The notes beneath the pieces are model-generated. The model had not been told where the DNA came from. It did no database searches and saw nothing but the letters and a program-made list of their open reading frames with translations. This document shows positions 1-11,463 of a stretch of 64,000 bases of DNA, one piece after another; position 1 is the stretch's first letter, and each line of letters opens with the position of its first letter. The stretch comes from Megachile rotundata. Lineage: Eukaryota > Arthropoda > Insecta > Hymenoptera > Megachilidae. Location of the stretch: assembly GCF_050947335.1 (NCBI RefSeq), contig NC_134983.1:2418001-2482000 (forward strand), given 5' to 3'. A program made the translations under genes and the position numbers.

Positions 1-890
1 TAATAAATCCCGAGAAGGAATACGAACCATTATAGATATACCTGGTAATATACGTAAATGTAATGTCTGCATCTTCATTTGATCAACGTTTCTGATATAA
101 ATGAAATTGAATCAACTTCGTTTGCGTGTAGAAGCCATGGATCTAAGAACCTATAAACGGAGCCCACGACGCGGGAATTACCAAATTTGCGACAGATGGG
201 CTCTAGCTTTATACATAGTATATGCGGCGGTCGAGTCTTTCCGTCGCATACTCTATGAATATAGCCCTTTGCGGACTACCGCCGCATATATGCGTTCTGC
301 GTAAATCATCAAATTGGCCAAAGAACTCATACTTGCGTTTGGCGAAAACAGTTGATTGAGCCGAGAAACGCGTACATGTGTTCATGCACGTAAATCTGTG
401 CATGTATATATAATATGTCCAGAATATGACTTGGAATGCTCTGAACGAAAACCGCGTTTAGGCAGAAATATACGCCGGCAATTTTTAATGACTATCGCGG
501 CAGGAGCTCGGCCCAACGGTTCACTTCGAACCGTCCCGTCCGCAAAGGGCTATATAGACCATAGTTACATTCTATACGCACTAACACCTACTTCGCGGCG
601 TGCTGTCGAATTATATGTATAGAAAAAAAAATAGCTATACAAGCTTTGCCTATGTTCGGCTGTCCAAAGGTTGACATGTTCAAAAAAATCTTTTAATTTT
701 GCGCCGCCTCCGAAAAGGTTGAAATGTATTTAATATACTACCTAACGAGTAAATAGGTTTAATTCATATCTGTGACGTAATTGTATGATTCAGAGAAATA
801 GAAATTACTTCATTAGGAAATAGAAATTATTTTATACTTTTTAGTGCATTTCGAAGTCGGTGTATTTTTTTTCCGAAAATTATTTTATTT
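1..890. repeat. Composite repeat, copy a (core plus right inner arm, cut by the window start)
   Basis: Positions 1-690 are the reverse complement of the core seen at 29040-29880 and, in shortened form, at 10802-11260. Positions 691-890 are the inner arm, running from GCGCCGCCTCCGAAAAGG at 701 to CATTTCGAAGTCGGTG at about 848-863, and then a T-rich end. The matching left arm would lie just before the window. Reading frames here (101-304, 356-622) are not preserved in the other copies, so I treat them as chance. Confidence 0.85.
264..550. mobile_element. Small TIR insertion nested in composite copy a
   Basis: The 287-bp segment starts with GCCCTTTGCGGAC (264-276) and ends with its exact reverse complement (538-550). 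It is flanked by ATA on the left and TAT on the right, so a TA duplication with TIR TAGCCC... is also possible. A diverged 379-bp relative sits at the same place in copy c (29183-29561). Copy b lacks it (about 10938-10945). It encodes nothing I recognise. The superfamily is unclear: the ends recall piggyBac-type CCCTTTG termini, but no TTAA target is seen. Confidence 0.7.
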
Positions 891-1342
891 AGAAAATCTA
901 ATGAAAATTCCTTTTGCCTCAGAAATGCTAATTTCTTCATCTTACAATTAGTGCACTTGTTCTTTAAGATCTTTGCTGAGAAAATGTTGATTTTATCCTA
1001 ACTTTTAGATGTACAATGTATTTATTTATTTATCTTCTTTTGTATTAATGTATATAATCCAAAAACGATTGATATGCTCATCACGAATTTTCTAAAACCA
1101 CTGAACAGATTCCACTAACTGAAGCGAATCAAACCACGGAAACCAACATTTCCGTTTTAAGCACTTATTAACCTGGAATTACCGTTTGTAGTATGAATAA
1201 TAGCCATCCTAATTATGTGAATACAGTGGCACAGAATACATTATAGAGTCCCATGACTAGATACTTTATCTACCAAACTATAATAAACATAATGTTTGCA
1301 TTCACATTTTACATTCGTTAGTTTAAATGGTTATACTTCAAC
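891..1342. other. AT-rich spacer
   Basis: I see no gene, no tRNA-like fold and no repeat that recurs elsewhere in the window. Confidence 0.6.
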
Positions 1343-1640
1343 TTAGGTTGTTTGGAAAGTAATTTCGTTTTTTCTCAACACAGGATTTAATTATATTTTT
1401 TTACAGCTACCTTCACATTTAAGCCGCAAATCATTATACATTTTAACAACTGATATAGCAAGACTTTTTTGTGAAAAATTTCCACTGATTCTATTCTATA
1501 GTTTTTGGTTGGTGCCCCATCAAATATGGAAAGATAAAAGCAGCATTTACGGCATATTTTACGTTTTTACTATTGTAAAGGTAAAAATACTGTTGAAGCG
1601 AGAAGAAAATTGTCAGGTGTGCATAAAGAAGATAATTAGA
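1343..1640 (+). pseudogene. Mariner 5' end with transposase N-terminus, decayed
   Basis: The segment opens with TTAGGTTGTTTGGAAAGTAA, a typical mariner terminal inverted repeat. An ATG at 1526 begins a frame reading MER, a stop at 1535-1537, then KQHLRHILRFYYCKGKNTVE, which matches the first helix-turn-helix region of mariner transposases. The similarity fades after about 1635 and I could not find the 3' terminus. A different, Tc1-like relic follows at 1700. A working element would encode about 345 residues; only about 35 are recognisable here, with a stop in them, so it cannot be functional. Confidence 0.7.
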
Positions 1641-1699
1641 ACTTTACTGCGTAATACTTAAACAACATTACTGCATCACTATAAAAATGCAAAACTCGA

Positions 1700-2235
1700 G
1701 TTTACAAACAGTCACATGACTGGGAGAGAAAAATGGAAGTAGATAATTTCATTAGGCATAAGTAAGTTAAATCTAGCAGGATCAAATCATATTAAATTCT
1801 GATGACAGGATTTGACTAAAAATCAAGATGTCCTTATGATCCGAAATTTTGTTGGTGGAAGCATAATAATGTGGGCTGTATTCATCTGTATGTGAAAGAT
1901 ACCAACGTGCTAAAAGTCAAGCTAAATTAATCTTGAAAAATACATAGAAATATTTTGTAATCAGATTTTGGAGAATGGAATGATTTTAGGTTAAAAATAT
2001 TTAGTGAGTGCAGTTTTTGTGATATCTTGATGAAAATTCAATTAGAAATCTTTAGAAAACTCAAGCCCGTAAAATGTACCCGAATACAAAGTGGTATACT
2101 ACAATTTTGGTACCCAAAAACATAAAGCAAGCTTGGGATAGTCTAGATATGCTAAGTTTACAAACTCTAATTAAAAAAATGAGCAATAGAATTTTTGAAG
2201 CAATTCATAGAAATGATGGAAGTACGCGTTATTAG
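1700..2235 (+). pseudogene. Tc1-like transposase, decayed C-terminal two thirds
   Basis: Tc1-type DDE transposase hallmarks appear in order on the plus strand, broken by stops and frame changes. GGSIIMWA at 1854-1877 corresponds to the family's GGGSIMVWG block. A tail at about 2100-2235 reads as WDSLDMLSLQTLIKKMSNRI and ends FEAIHRNDGSTRY with a stop at 2233-2235, matching the conserved C-terminal region and the G-x-T-x-Y ending of Tc1 proteins. The middle, with the second and third catalytic acidic residues, is too degraded to place. No terminal inverted repeats were found. It is an old relic unrelated to the mariner just upstream. Confidence 0.65.
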
Positions 2236-2776
2236 CACATAAAGATGAAACAAAATATTTTATTTGTATATTGTAAATAATGTTTTATATTAATTAGAAT
2301 TACAAAAATTTCGTATATCACTTTCTTCACATTTTTAAAATAATTTTTCAATTATATATACATATTTTAGCATAAAGCTAATCAACTGCCTTTATAATCC
2401 GTTTATTACCATAATAAATAGATATTTGTTTCCTTTTCATAAATTAATTGAAATCTCAAATAAATACCCTCTGGAACTTTGGAAACTTCGCGGATGGTAT
2501 GCTGATTCTCGAAACATTATATTTCATCGTAACTCATAGTTATTTAGTTTAACGCTAGCCGATCTATCAACTTAACAGAATTAAAAAAAAATATCGATTG
2601 CAATATTCAATAACAGAATAAGATACTCATGCAATTCGTGTGTCTTATTTTTGAAGAAGAGATAATATCAATAGTGGGATCTGTTTTTTATAATCATTGG
2701 ACTATTAAAAAAGTGTTGTCTAAATTGGAATATTACAAGTGGTGAAATTTCACAGCTAATTCATTCTTGAAGTCTT
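2236..2776. other. AT-rich spacer
   Basis: Low-complexity AT-rich sequence in which I see no gene or recurring element. Confidence 0.6.
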
Positions 2777-3023
2777 CTTTTTTTTTTCTTTTTTAACGTG
2801 GGGGAAATCTTCGAAAGATATCTCGCCCCCATGGGGGAGAGCGCGGGGTTATGTGGAATTTTTACCCACTAAAACCCCCACGATGGTCCTTCCCCGGCGC
2901 ATGAGGGGGGCCCCAGGAACTCTCGAAGGACACGACTAGAGCAATTTTTGAAGTCTGCCTCGTTAAATCTCTTGCAACTATCGCAGAGCTCTTTGATAAA
3001 CCACATTCTTTCTGCGTCAATTA
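2777..3023 (-). pseudogene. 3' end of a non-LTR retrotransposon (R1-like), split by a mariner
   Basis: On the minus strand a frame from about 3022 to a stop at 2869 encodes a cysteine-containing tail (residues such as IKELCDSCKRF, then VLREFLGPPS). It is followed by a GC-rich 3' UTR with GTGGGGGTTTTAGTGGGTAA and CCCCCATGGGGGCGAG, and ends in an A-rich tail (plus-strand T/C tract 2777-2796). A GC-rich 3' UTR with a terminal A tract is characteristic of R1/I-type LINEs of insects. If the mariner at 3026-3850 is mentally removed, the same frame continues into 3853-3900, where it meets a stop, so the mariner landed in an already inserted LINE. The clade assignment is from general resemblance only. 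Confidence 0.5.
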
Positions 3024-3025
3024 TA

Positions 3026-3850
3026 TTAGGTTGGGGAATAAGTTCGTAGCGTTTTGACATTTTCTTTTTTTTACAGCGACATTTTGCAATTTGCAAGAAG
3101 TTATAATATTCATTCGATAGAGCTCTTTCTGCTCTACAAAACTGTGTTAATCGTTTTTTTCAGTAGATTCATTTGTCATTGCTATTGAGGCTTAGAAATG
3201 GAATATCAAGAAGGTAAAAAGTAGCATTTTGGACACCTGCTCTTCTTCGCTTTCCATCGCGGCCAAAAAGTTATGAAAAGTTGTGAATAGTTGCTGAAAC
3301 AGGCCGGGATATTTGCAATGTATACGGAGAAGGTGTCATAGGTGAGTCGACAGCACGGAAATTTTTCGACAAATCCCATTGAATGGAGATGGTTGAGAAT
3401 AGTTTTATGGTCACAGTTCATTTTCATCCTGCTTCACACGTGCTCGGAGATACTCTTCGTCGAACTCAGAAGGTCTTCCGCTGCGGGGCGGGTTTTCGAC
3501 GTTAAAATCGCCATTTTTGAATTTTGCAAACCATTTCCGTGCTGTCGACTCACCTATGACACCTTCTCCGTATACATTGCAAATATCCTGGGCTGCTTCA
3601 GCAGCTTTTTTGGCCGCGATGGAAAGCGAAGAAGAGCAAGTGTCGAAAGTGCTCATTTTTACCTCCTAGATATTCCATTTCAGAGCCTCAATAGTAATGA
3701 CGAATGAATCTGCTGAAAAAAAACGATTAACACAGTTTTGTAGAGCAGAAAGAGCTCTATCGAATGAATATTATAACTTCTTGTAAATTGCAAAAGGTCG
3801 CTGTACAAAAAGAAAATGTGAAAACGCCACGAACTTATTCCCCAACCTAA
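3026..3850. mobile_element. Foldback mariner derivative made of two opposed 5' ends
   Basis: The 825-bp element is flanked by TA on both sides (3024-3025 and 3851-3852). It begins TTAGGTTGGGGAATAAGTTC and ends in the inverted version. Both halves carry the same mariner 5' region in opposite directions: terminal repeat, about 150 bp of leader including AGAGCTCTTTCTGCTCTAC, and the start of the transposase gene. The left half covers about 3026-3370 and the right half about 3850-3410. No 3' half of a mariner is present. The result is a long hairpin, as in foldback MITEs. Confidence 0.85.
3411..3656 (-). pseudogene. Mariner transposase N-terminal fragment
   Basis: This 81-codon frame encodes the DNA-binding part of a mariner transposase. 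It starts MSTFDTCSSSLSIAAKKAAE and contains GEGVIGESTARKWFAKFKNG, the second helix of the first HTH, followed by the NPPRSGRPSEFDE linker before the second HTH. A full transposase is about 340-350 residues with a DDD catalytic triad; none of the catalytic domain is here. The frame opens into foldback sequence at its 3' end. The opposite arm (about 3220-3370) carries a diverged inverted duplicate of the same region. It could at most encode a DNA-binding fragment; I see nothing showing expression. Confidence 0.8.
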
Positions 3851-3852
3851 TA

Positions 3853-5540
3853 GTAGTGAATGTGCAACCCGTCCCATGAACCAACTGTAAACGTCACTTT
3901 CGTGGTGTTTCTTCAATTTTGATCACCACATAATCTGTTCTAAAACCATTTACGGTGTCACATCCACCTCTTTGCAAAATTTTATGAAAAAATATTCAAT
4001 AACTTTGACGCGATAACTTGAAGCTCGCCCATCGAGAAATGTAACGTGATATAAGTTCGGGTACATCAATGGACAATACTAATGCAAACATAAAACTCTT
4101 TTTTTTTCGATCTTTCGGTAATCAAAGTTTCACCAATATATTTTTCACATTTTTTTTATTAAAATGAGATCAAACATGACATAATTCGGGTCATATTTGT
4201 TTGCATAAATTTGTTGGAGTAAAATCCTCGGTGTGAACATAAAGTTTGAAATTGCAAGTAAATATATCCCAAATTACATCGTGTTCGGTCTCAGTTTAAT
4301 AAGGAAAATGTCACAAGTATGTTAGTAAAAGTTTTACAAAAAACAATAAAAAATGAAAAAGTTTTATTCTTGTATTAGCGTTGCATCACCGATACGTCAT
4401 CGTTTGTTTATGTTCGGTCTATTTCGCTCGCTGACCTTTTCTACGTTCGGCAAAACATCAGTCAATGTAGGATCTATGCGATATACGCAATGTTCAGACT
4501 CGAAAGATTTTCTTATTGATTGATTTCTGTACGTACAATAGATTACACACTTTTTTGCTGCAACATTATACAAGTTATTTCTTCGACATTTTACTTATAT
4601 TGTATTCAACTATGTATTAAATTAAAATATTTGCAAAAACAGAAAAAGTCTTTGGAAATAATATAAACCCCAAGCACATTCGTTTAAGAAAATCTTATCA
4701 TGACATTTAATATGTACAATTATTTTGGTTCTTTGATATGAAAGGATCTTCATACTGCAAATTATCCTGTTTGCGATTATCATCCACTCAATATGTTCAA
4801 ATATACTAAAAGTAAATTATGTAACCTACATTGGATCACAACACACGAAATATATATTCAAGTCATATACAAATCGTTTACAAAATTCATACATGTACAC
4901 AAAATACATATACGTATATTGAAGATGTACAAAATGAAATAGAAGTGGATACATGCACTAGCATTCGAAAGTTCCAAAGCAGATGAGTGTTCCTGAATTT
5001 TGTATTCAAATTAAAATTTCACGAAAATTATTGAATTTTTAATTAAAGTTATAACTTCGTATTTAAAACGATCTAATGACAGATACATTACTTTTTTTTA
5101 TAAAAGAAACTATGAAACGTTTATATGATCATTTTCAACAAATATAAAGCTTCAAATTGATATAATATATGTGCTACTTTATTATTTTGAAGTCTGTCAA
5201 TGTTGTAACTGGTAACCAGACATTTTGTATACAAAATATTAACGAAATTTTTATAATGTCACGTTTATCACCTTTAAGCTTTAAACTGATATAGCATAAG
5301 TTTACTTTTATTTTATTAAATTAGATCGATCAAAACGAACCAAATACATGTTCAAACGTTTAAATAAAACTCACAAAATCGAAATTTATAAGACAAATAG
5401 TACATGTCAAAAATGGACAGGCACATAATTAGGAAATACATAAATATTTAGAATGATGTTTTGAACATGACACTTGCACATAATGAAATCAATTTGAAAA
5501 TAACGAAAGAACACTTTATTATTAATCTACATAATAATAG
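3853..5540. other. AT-rich spacer; first about 50-100 bp may be more of the LINE
   Basis: Positions 3853 to about 3900 continue the frame of the split retrotransposon on the minus strand. The rest, including a slightly GC-richer patch at 4380-4500, shows no gene I can support. Confidence 0.5.
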
Positions 5541-5544
5541 TGAG

Positions 5545-6115
5545 TCTATGGACCAGGTGCACCACGGGAATTTAAACATGTATTTAAAATTAATTTAATC
5601 ATGTATTTAAACTTTAGAGTATCTACTGCAAATGCATATATGGACAGTACAAAAATGAGATGGAGGGATTTAAAAATCGCTCCGAACAATTAAACGCAAC
5701 TGAAACTGTTGTGATTTGACAAAAACTAGTGTTAAGAACGACAAAGAATTACGGTCAATGATAAGTTATAGAACTTTTAACATTGTTGCCATTAATGTTC
5801 TGAGTCAAAAATGATTTATTATTAATAAAATTAATAAAATTATTATTATTCTATGAGTCGAAAAAAATACTAAAGTACTCGTTTTTATCGATTCAACGAC
5901 GATCGACGTTAACAATGACAGGTTCCTGTTGTCAGATTATCGTAAAAATCTATGCAGCCAAGTTAAGGTATCTCATAAGTCTACCCCCAAAATTTTAAGT
6001 TAAGAAACATAAAATTGCGGCCTATAGCGTGGTACAGACAAACAGATAAATGAACAAATATAGATCGAGTCGTTCCAGGTGCCTCACTACGTTTTGCAAT
6101 TACGACAATGAGTAG
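5545..6115 (+). repeat. Dispersed repeat family D, copy 1
   Basis: This segment aligns by eye with 44105-44640 and with the reverse complement of 51125-51655. Shared landmarks are the CAAAATTTTAAGTTAA block (5989-6004), TACAGACAAACAGATAAATG (6034-6053) and the end block CCAGGTGCCTCACTACG (6076-6092). A similar AGGTGC word occurs near the start (5571). I recognise no coding capacity or known TE terminus. Confidence 0.65.
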
Positions 6116-6184
6116 AATTTATTTACTCCTTACAAATTCTTCGAAATTTCAAATAACTACTACGTGGAACTACAGAAATTTCGC

Positions 6185-6720
6185 AGACCGTACTTAACCC
6201 TTGCTGCAAATGCACGTGTTGCACCGTCGGTTGGGCCGACCCTAGATATTCTGGATACCAAACAGAAGAGTATTTCCAAAGTAACATCAGCAGTAGTGTA
6301 GCAAAGTGTCGCCGATAATCTACTACAGAGAACGTGCCTATGAAGGTTGCAAGCGTTTAGAGGTAAAGCTGAATCCTCGTGGTCGTCTTTGTCGTCGTTT
6401 AACTCCCGATTTCCATTCGAAGGTGAGGTAGCGTACGTGCTACAGGTAATTGGTATCTTACGCGGGCCGTTGGTAGAATAAATCGATCGTAGCGAATGTT
6501 GTTGAGTTTGATAGAATGCCGGATAGCGGCTCGCACAAAGCGACCTTCGTCTGGTCGAGTGAACCTGCTACCAGCCAGACAAATTGATACCAGGCAACGC
6601 ACTCACTCTCCCTATCTTTTCCGCCTGTACATCGAGGGTACCTTACGTGCCTGCAGTAAGTACGGGCGCATAACTTGCAGACCTCGATACACAGCTAGTG
6701 GAAACGATCAGAGTTAACTC
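6185..6720. other. GC-rich island 1
   Basis: Composition shifts clearly to a higher GC and CpG content than the surroundings. Overlapping frames open on both strands (6399-6602 minus, 6496-6717 plus), which is expected when stop codons become rare and is not by itself evidence for a gene. It may be a conserved regulatory element or an unrecognised exon. Confidence 0.45.
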
Positions 6721-9338
6721 TTGTGAATCACGTTACGATTCTCCTCTATATTCCTTTGTACACGACAAATATAGTGGTCACGACATTTATCGATTTAAGT
6801 ACAAAAATTCATTTCAGTTAAGCACTCTAGATTTCTAACATTTGGTTTAACAATACAACTATCGATAGTTATTCTTCTATCAGAGAAATAACCGGAAACT
6901 ATTTTTATCAAAAGTAGTCAAAACGATTTGCGTTTGAAAAATACTTTTCATATTTATTGATTTGTTAGTTCCTTACAAAAGGAATTACATGTTATGTAGT
7001 AGATTTTTGGTATTATTAATCCATTTGGGACCATGATTCCTAAATGAAGATTGGCGCATTTGATCACTTACACATCAACAAAAATGAGTATAGTTAAGAA
7101 TATTTGCTTTGATAAAAAAATATTACAATACATTTTAATTTCAAAGTTAAATTATTTCAAATAACTTATAATAGTTAAGTAAACGTTATAATTTTTCACA
7201 CTTCTTACAAACGTAGTTTTCTTTCTGAGTGCATTTTTCATACACATATTTTATGGAGCTATTATAAATGATGGTAATCCTATTATTGTATTATTACACT
7301 ATCTTGCTTGACACCATTTATGTGAAAAAATTACCGCGCTCTTTGAAGTTCTTTATACACTTGCTTCCCCTGATACCACCCTTAACTTTACGTTTTCATA
7401 ATAAAACTTTATATACAACTTTCCTGACACCGCTTATAAAAAATATTCCTGATAACATTTATAACATTCATAATAAAAGATAGAATAAATAATATTTGAA
7501 ATGCAAATTTTCTAACAACATTCATAAGACAACATTACTAACATTCCCAAAGAAAATTTCGAATTACATTCTACAATTACGTTTTCAAATTTGAATGAAC
7601 GACTGAAAATATTTTTAAGCAACTGCGTTATTTTTGCATTAACATTATTGTTCATAATATTCCCAATCATTTTCACTAACATAGTAAATGATCCGCTGTG
7701 AAAATTCTAAAACTATGTGAAAAGTTGTATAACAGAATGAAATTGGTTAATTCGGATTTGGTAAATGGATAGAAGGACTTTTTTCCATTTTGATAAACAG
7801 CACTCATTTGAACTGATATTAATATAAGTAGCGAAGGTACAACATTATTTTGATTCCAATTATTATTATAATTAATAATAATAGTATTATTTCTTTAGTT
7901 ATCGCTGCACATGGTATTACAGTATTGCAGAAAAAATTGTAAGATAAGGTAGGAATTTTGAAATAAAATTGAAGAAATTGTCGAGGGAACACGACGCACT
8001 TCCGATTTTAGGTTGTTTCCTAGTAAATTGATCATACTTAGGTCCCTGAAATATTTATTCTAAGATTCTGCAAACATTTCAATAACAAATTAAATTTAGT
8101 CCAATGTTAATAAATTATCATTTAAATTGAAAATTTTATTTTTCATGGGAGATGCAATTCCGTACTTTTGCCCCTTGAAATGTAGTAAAGTTATGTGTGC
8201 ACGTATTTTTGCCTCAGTAATAAAGATGTAAATCATAACTTTGAAATATGGAATAAAAACATTTATTCAAGGATGTAAAATATTAAACGTTTACGTAAAT
8301 TAACGATGAAAAAGTGAAAAAACTATTAGGAAAATGATTATTTGAATAACAATGAATAATTATTTGAATCGTTTATTTGGAAAATGACCTAAATCCATTT
8401 ATGTTTAAGTTGAGATATTTGAGAATTTTCGCTTCAATGCAATTAAAAATATACGTATAGAATACCAATGGATTACACTTCTGAAGTGTATCTAACAAGT
8501 TAAATTTACAATTTCTGTTAAAATAATAGTGACTATTAAGTGAATAATACGTATCTTCTTACCAAGAATAGACTTAAACCATTTTCAAAATTAACAACCA
8601 GATTTGACATAAAATTTGAGATAGCTCAAATCCATTCGATATAATTTAAAATGATTTCAATTGAAAAAACAATATTCAATTTATTTTATATCTCATTACA
8701 ACACTTGAATAACGCCATTTATACAATTCAGGAAATCTTCCAACTATATAAATTGCATAACAATTTACTACTCACCTATATTTTGAATATGCGGTAGGGA
8801 TTTGAAGAAGTCATGATGCTTCGGTGGTATATATCGTATTAATACTAGTAAATTATTGTATTTACTAACTAATAATTAATTGTAATTACCATCGTAATTG
8901 CCTTTGGATATTTGAAAATCCCCAGTTTGACAATATCTATAATAGATTGTATTTAGGCCACTTTCAAAGTCAATTTTTCAATTATCAAAATAACTGCGAA
9001 AAATGATATGTCCAAAATTATCGTATCTTCTAAATATACTTAACCGCAAACAAGTGGTACAGGTTACTAGAGTTAACAATGAACAATTGACTTTAGGCCA
9101 CTTTCAGAATAAACGACTCATTAATCATGAGTAACATTATACAATAATCGAAGGTGTTACATCTTTCGTATATACAATAGCAAACAACAACTATGGTTAA
9201 GGTACAGAAAACTTAAACTAACGTACATGTGCGTATTTTTGTCCCATAGCATTTGTATAGTTTTTCCTCATTTTAGTTTCATTTCGCCGTAACCTCAATT
9301 TGAAAAGTTACAAAGCGCGAGTATTGAATCCAGTTTTC
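6721..9338. other. AT-rich spacer
   Basis: I see no gene. A 71-codon frame at 7268-7483 is AT-rich and resembles nothing I know. A short direct repeat, TTTAGGCCACTTTCA, occurs at about 8953 and again about 140 bp later. Confidence 0.55.
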
Positions 9339-11463
9339 AACCGACTTCGAAAAAGGAGGAGGTTACTCAATTCGATCAGTATATTTTTTTTTCTATGTAC
9401 ATATATTCACCGATTACGCCTAGCTGGGTGGACCGATCGGAACGAAACCTTTTGCATCTGGTAGGTTCTGACTCCCCATTGGTACCATTATCACAAACTT
9501 TTTCATTTTTTAATTGCAAAGTATTGTTATTGCAAAACAACCGGCAACTTTTGAAATAAACTTTTCTCGATTTTAGTGCGCTTTTAATATCTTATCACGG
9601 ACATGATTCTGAACAATTTTGTTCATATACAAATTTCGCGGAGAGCTTTAGTTTTCGAGATATTAGCGAAAAATTGTTGTTAACTTTTGAAATCAACTTC
9701 GGACGATTTTAATGTCCTAATACGTTATTAGTGGCATGATTCTAAACGAGTTTTCCTTATGCATAATGGACGGAAAACTTTAGTTTTCGTGATATTAGCG
9801 AAAAACTATTATTAATATTAGTGGAACGCCCCGTGCTATGCACGGGAAAGACAAGAAAGGGCAATTACAATGCACTGTACCAAAACACTCACTAAGCTTT
9901 ACCGCTTTGACACGCGACTTATGCAGCAAGATGAGTTCACGTTGACGTTGGTGTGTTATTCCCATTGCTTGGTACAGTCTTCGTGTCGTTCTAAAATGCA
10001 TCAATTTGATTTGTTAGAAAATTTGTTGCGCAGGATCTGCTATTATTTTACGAATACTTTGACCCTTGCGCAGTTCTAAACCGTAAGAGATACACATGAG
10101 CAGTAAATTTTTGTAAAGAAAGTTAACAAAGGACAAATGGACGAAGCACCCTCAATCATGATGTAATTAGTTTGTACTTGTCCCTGAAAGAGTGTCCCTT
10201 ATTTTTTTTTCTATGCATGTTCGCCGGTTTTTTCTTAGGTGGGTGGTGCGATCGGAACAAAGCCTTTCGCATCTTGTAGAGTCTGACTCCCCATTGGTAC
10301 CATTATCAAAAATTTTTTCATTTTTTAGTTGCAAAGGATTATTTTTTCTATGCATGTTCGGCGGTTTTTCCTAGGTGGGTGGTCCGATCGGAACAAAGCC
10401 TTTCGCATCTTGTAGAGTCTGACTCCCCATTGGTACCATTACCAAAAATTTTTTCATTTTTTAGTTGCAAAAAAAAATTGAAAAACGAATATCCATGTTG
10501 TCTTTTACTTAATTATGTTCATGGCATTTACGCAGATAAAAAAAAGCCCGGAAGAACTGTCTCACAGTATCCTACACAATTCTCCCCATTCCACTAAAAA
10601 GCGTGAAATAAAATAATTTAAAAAAAAAAATACGCCGATTTCGAAATGCACTAAAAAGTATAAAATAATTTCTATTTCCTAATGAAGTAATTTCTATTTC
10701 ATTCAATCATACAATTACGTAACAGATATGAATGAAATCGATTTACTCGTTAGGTAGTATATTAAATACATTTCAACCTTTTCGGAGGCGGCGCAAAATT
10801 AGAAGAATTTCTTGAACATGTCAACCTTTGGACAACCGAACATAGACAAAGCTTGTATAGCTATTTTTTTTTCTATACATATAACTCGACAGCACGTCGC
10901 GAAGTAGGTGTTAGTGCGTATAGAATGTAACTATGGTCTATCTAGATTCATAGAGTATGCAACGGAAAGACTTGATCGCCGCATATACTATAAAGATAGA
11001 ACCCATCTGCCGCAAATTTGGTAATTCCAGCGTCGTGGGCTGCGTTTATAGGTTCTTAGATCCATGGCTTCCATACGCGAACGAAGTCGATTCAGTTTCA
11101 TTTATGTCCGAAGCGTTGTGAAATGAAGATGCAGTCGATTCATTTACGTGTATTACCAGATATATCTATAATGGTTCGTATTCTTTCTCAGGATTTATTA
11201 ATTTCCAATACGTCATACCACAATCAACTGGTTATTGTCAGCAACGTTTAGTGAGGTATTTTTAATTTTGCGCCGCCTCCGAAAAGGTTGAAATGTATTT
11301 AATATACTACCTAACGAGTAAATAGGTTTCATTCATATCTGTTACGTAATTGTATGATTGAATGAAATAGAAATTACTTTATTAGGAAATAGAAATTATT
11401 TTACACTTTTTACTTAGTGCATTTCGAAGTTGGCGTATTTTTTTTCTTAAAATTATTTTATTG
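9339..11463 (+). repeat. Composite repeat, copy b
   Basis: The left outer terminus AACCGACTTCGAAAAAGGAG starts at 9339. It is followed by a P sub-repeat (about 9420-9555), Q sub-repeats (about 9556-9817), a Helitron-like insert (9818-10190), two tandem P units (about 10198-10472, period 136 bp), a private segment (10480-10605), the inner left arm (10606-10801), a shortened core (10802-11260) and the inner right arm (11261-11463). No right outer arm is present. Confidence 0.85.
9818..10190 (-). mobile_element. Helitron-like fragment inside copy b
   Basis: Read on the minus strand, the segment ends with a perfect 7-bp stem hairpin (CCCGTGC/GCACGGG, 9830-9846) followed 8 bp later by CTAA (9818-9821) against an AT flank. 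A hairpin plus CTRR inserted before T is the Helitron 3' signature. The same block in opposite orientation occurs at 30360-30730 and ends CTAG. The 5' TC terminus is not resolved. No Rep/helicase is present, so it would be non-autonomous. Confidence 0.5.

Noticed and set aside
9795..10079. Frames in the Helitron-like block (also 30469-30678) as genes
   Set aside because: They occur antisense to each other in two near-identical inverted copies and match no protein; the similarity is explained by DNA duplication.
10167..10597. Frames of 60-72 codons around the duplicated MHVRRF-type peptides
   Set aside because: They read across two tandem P units and share residues only because the DNA is repeated.
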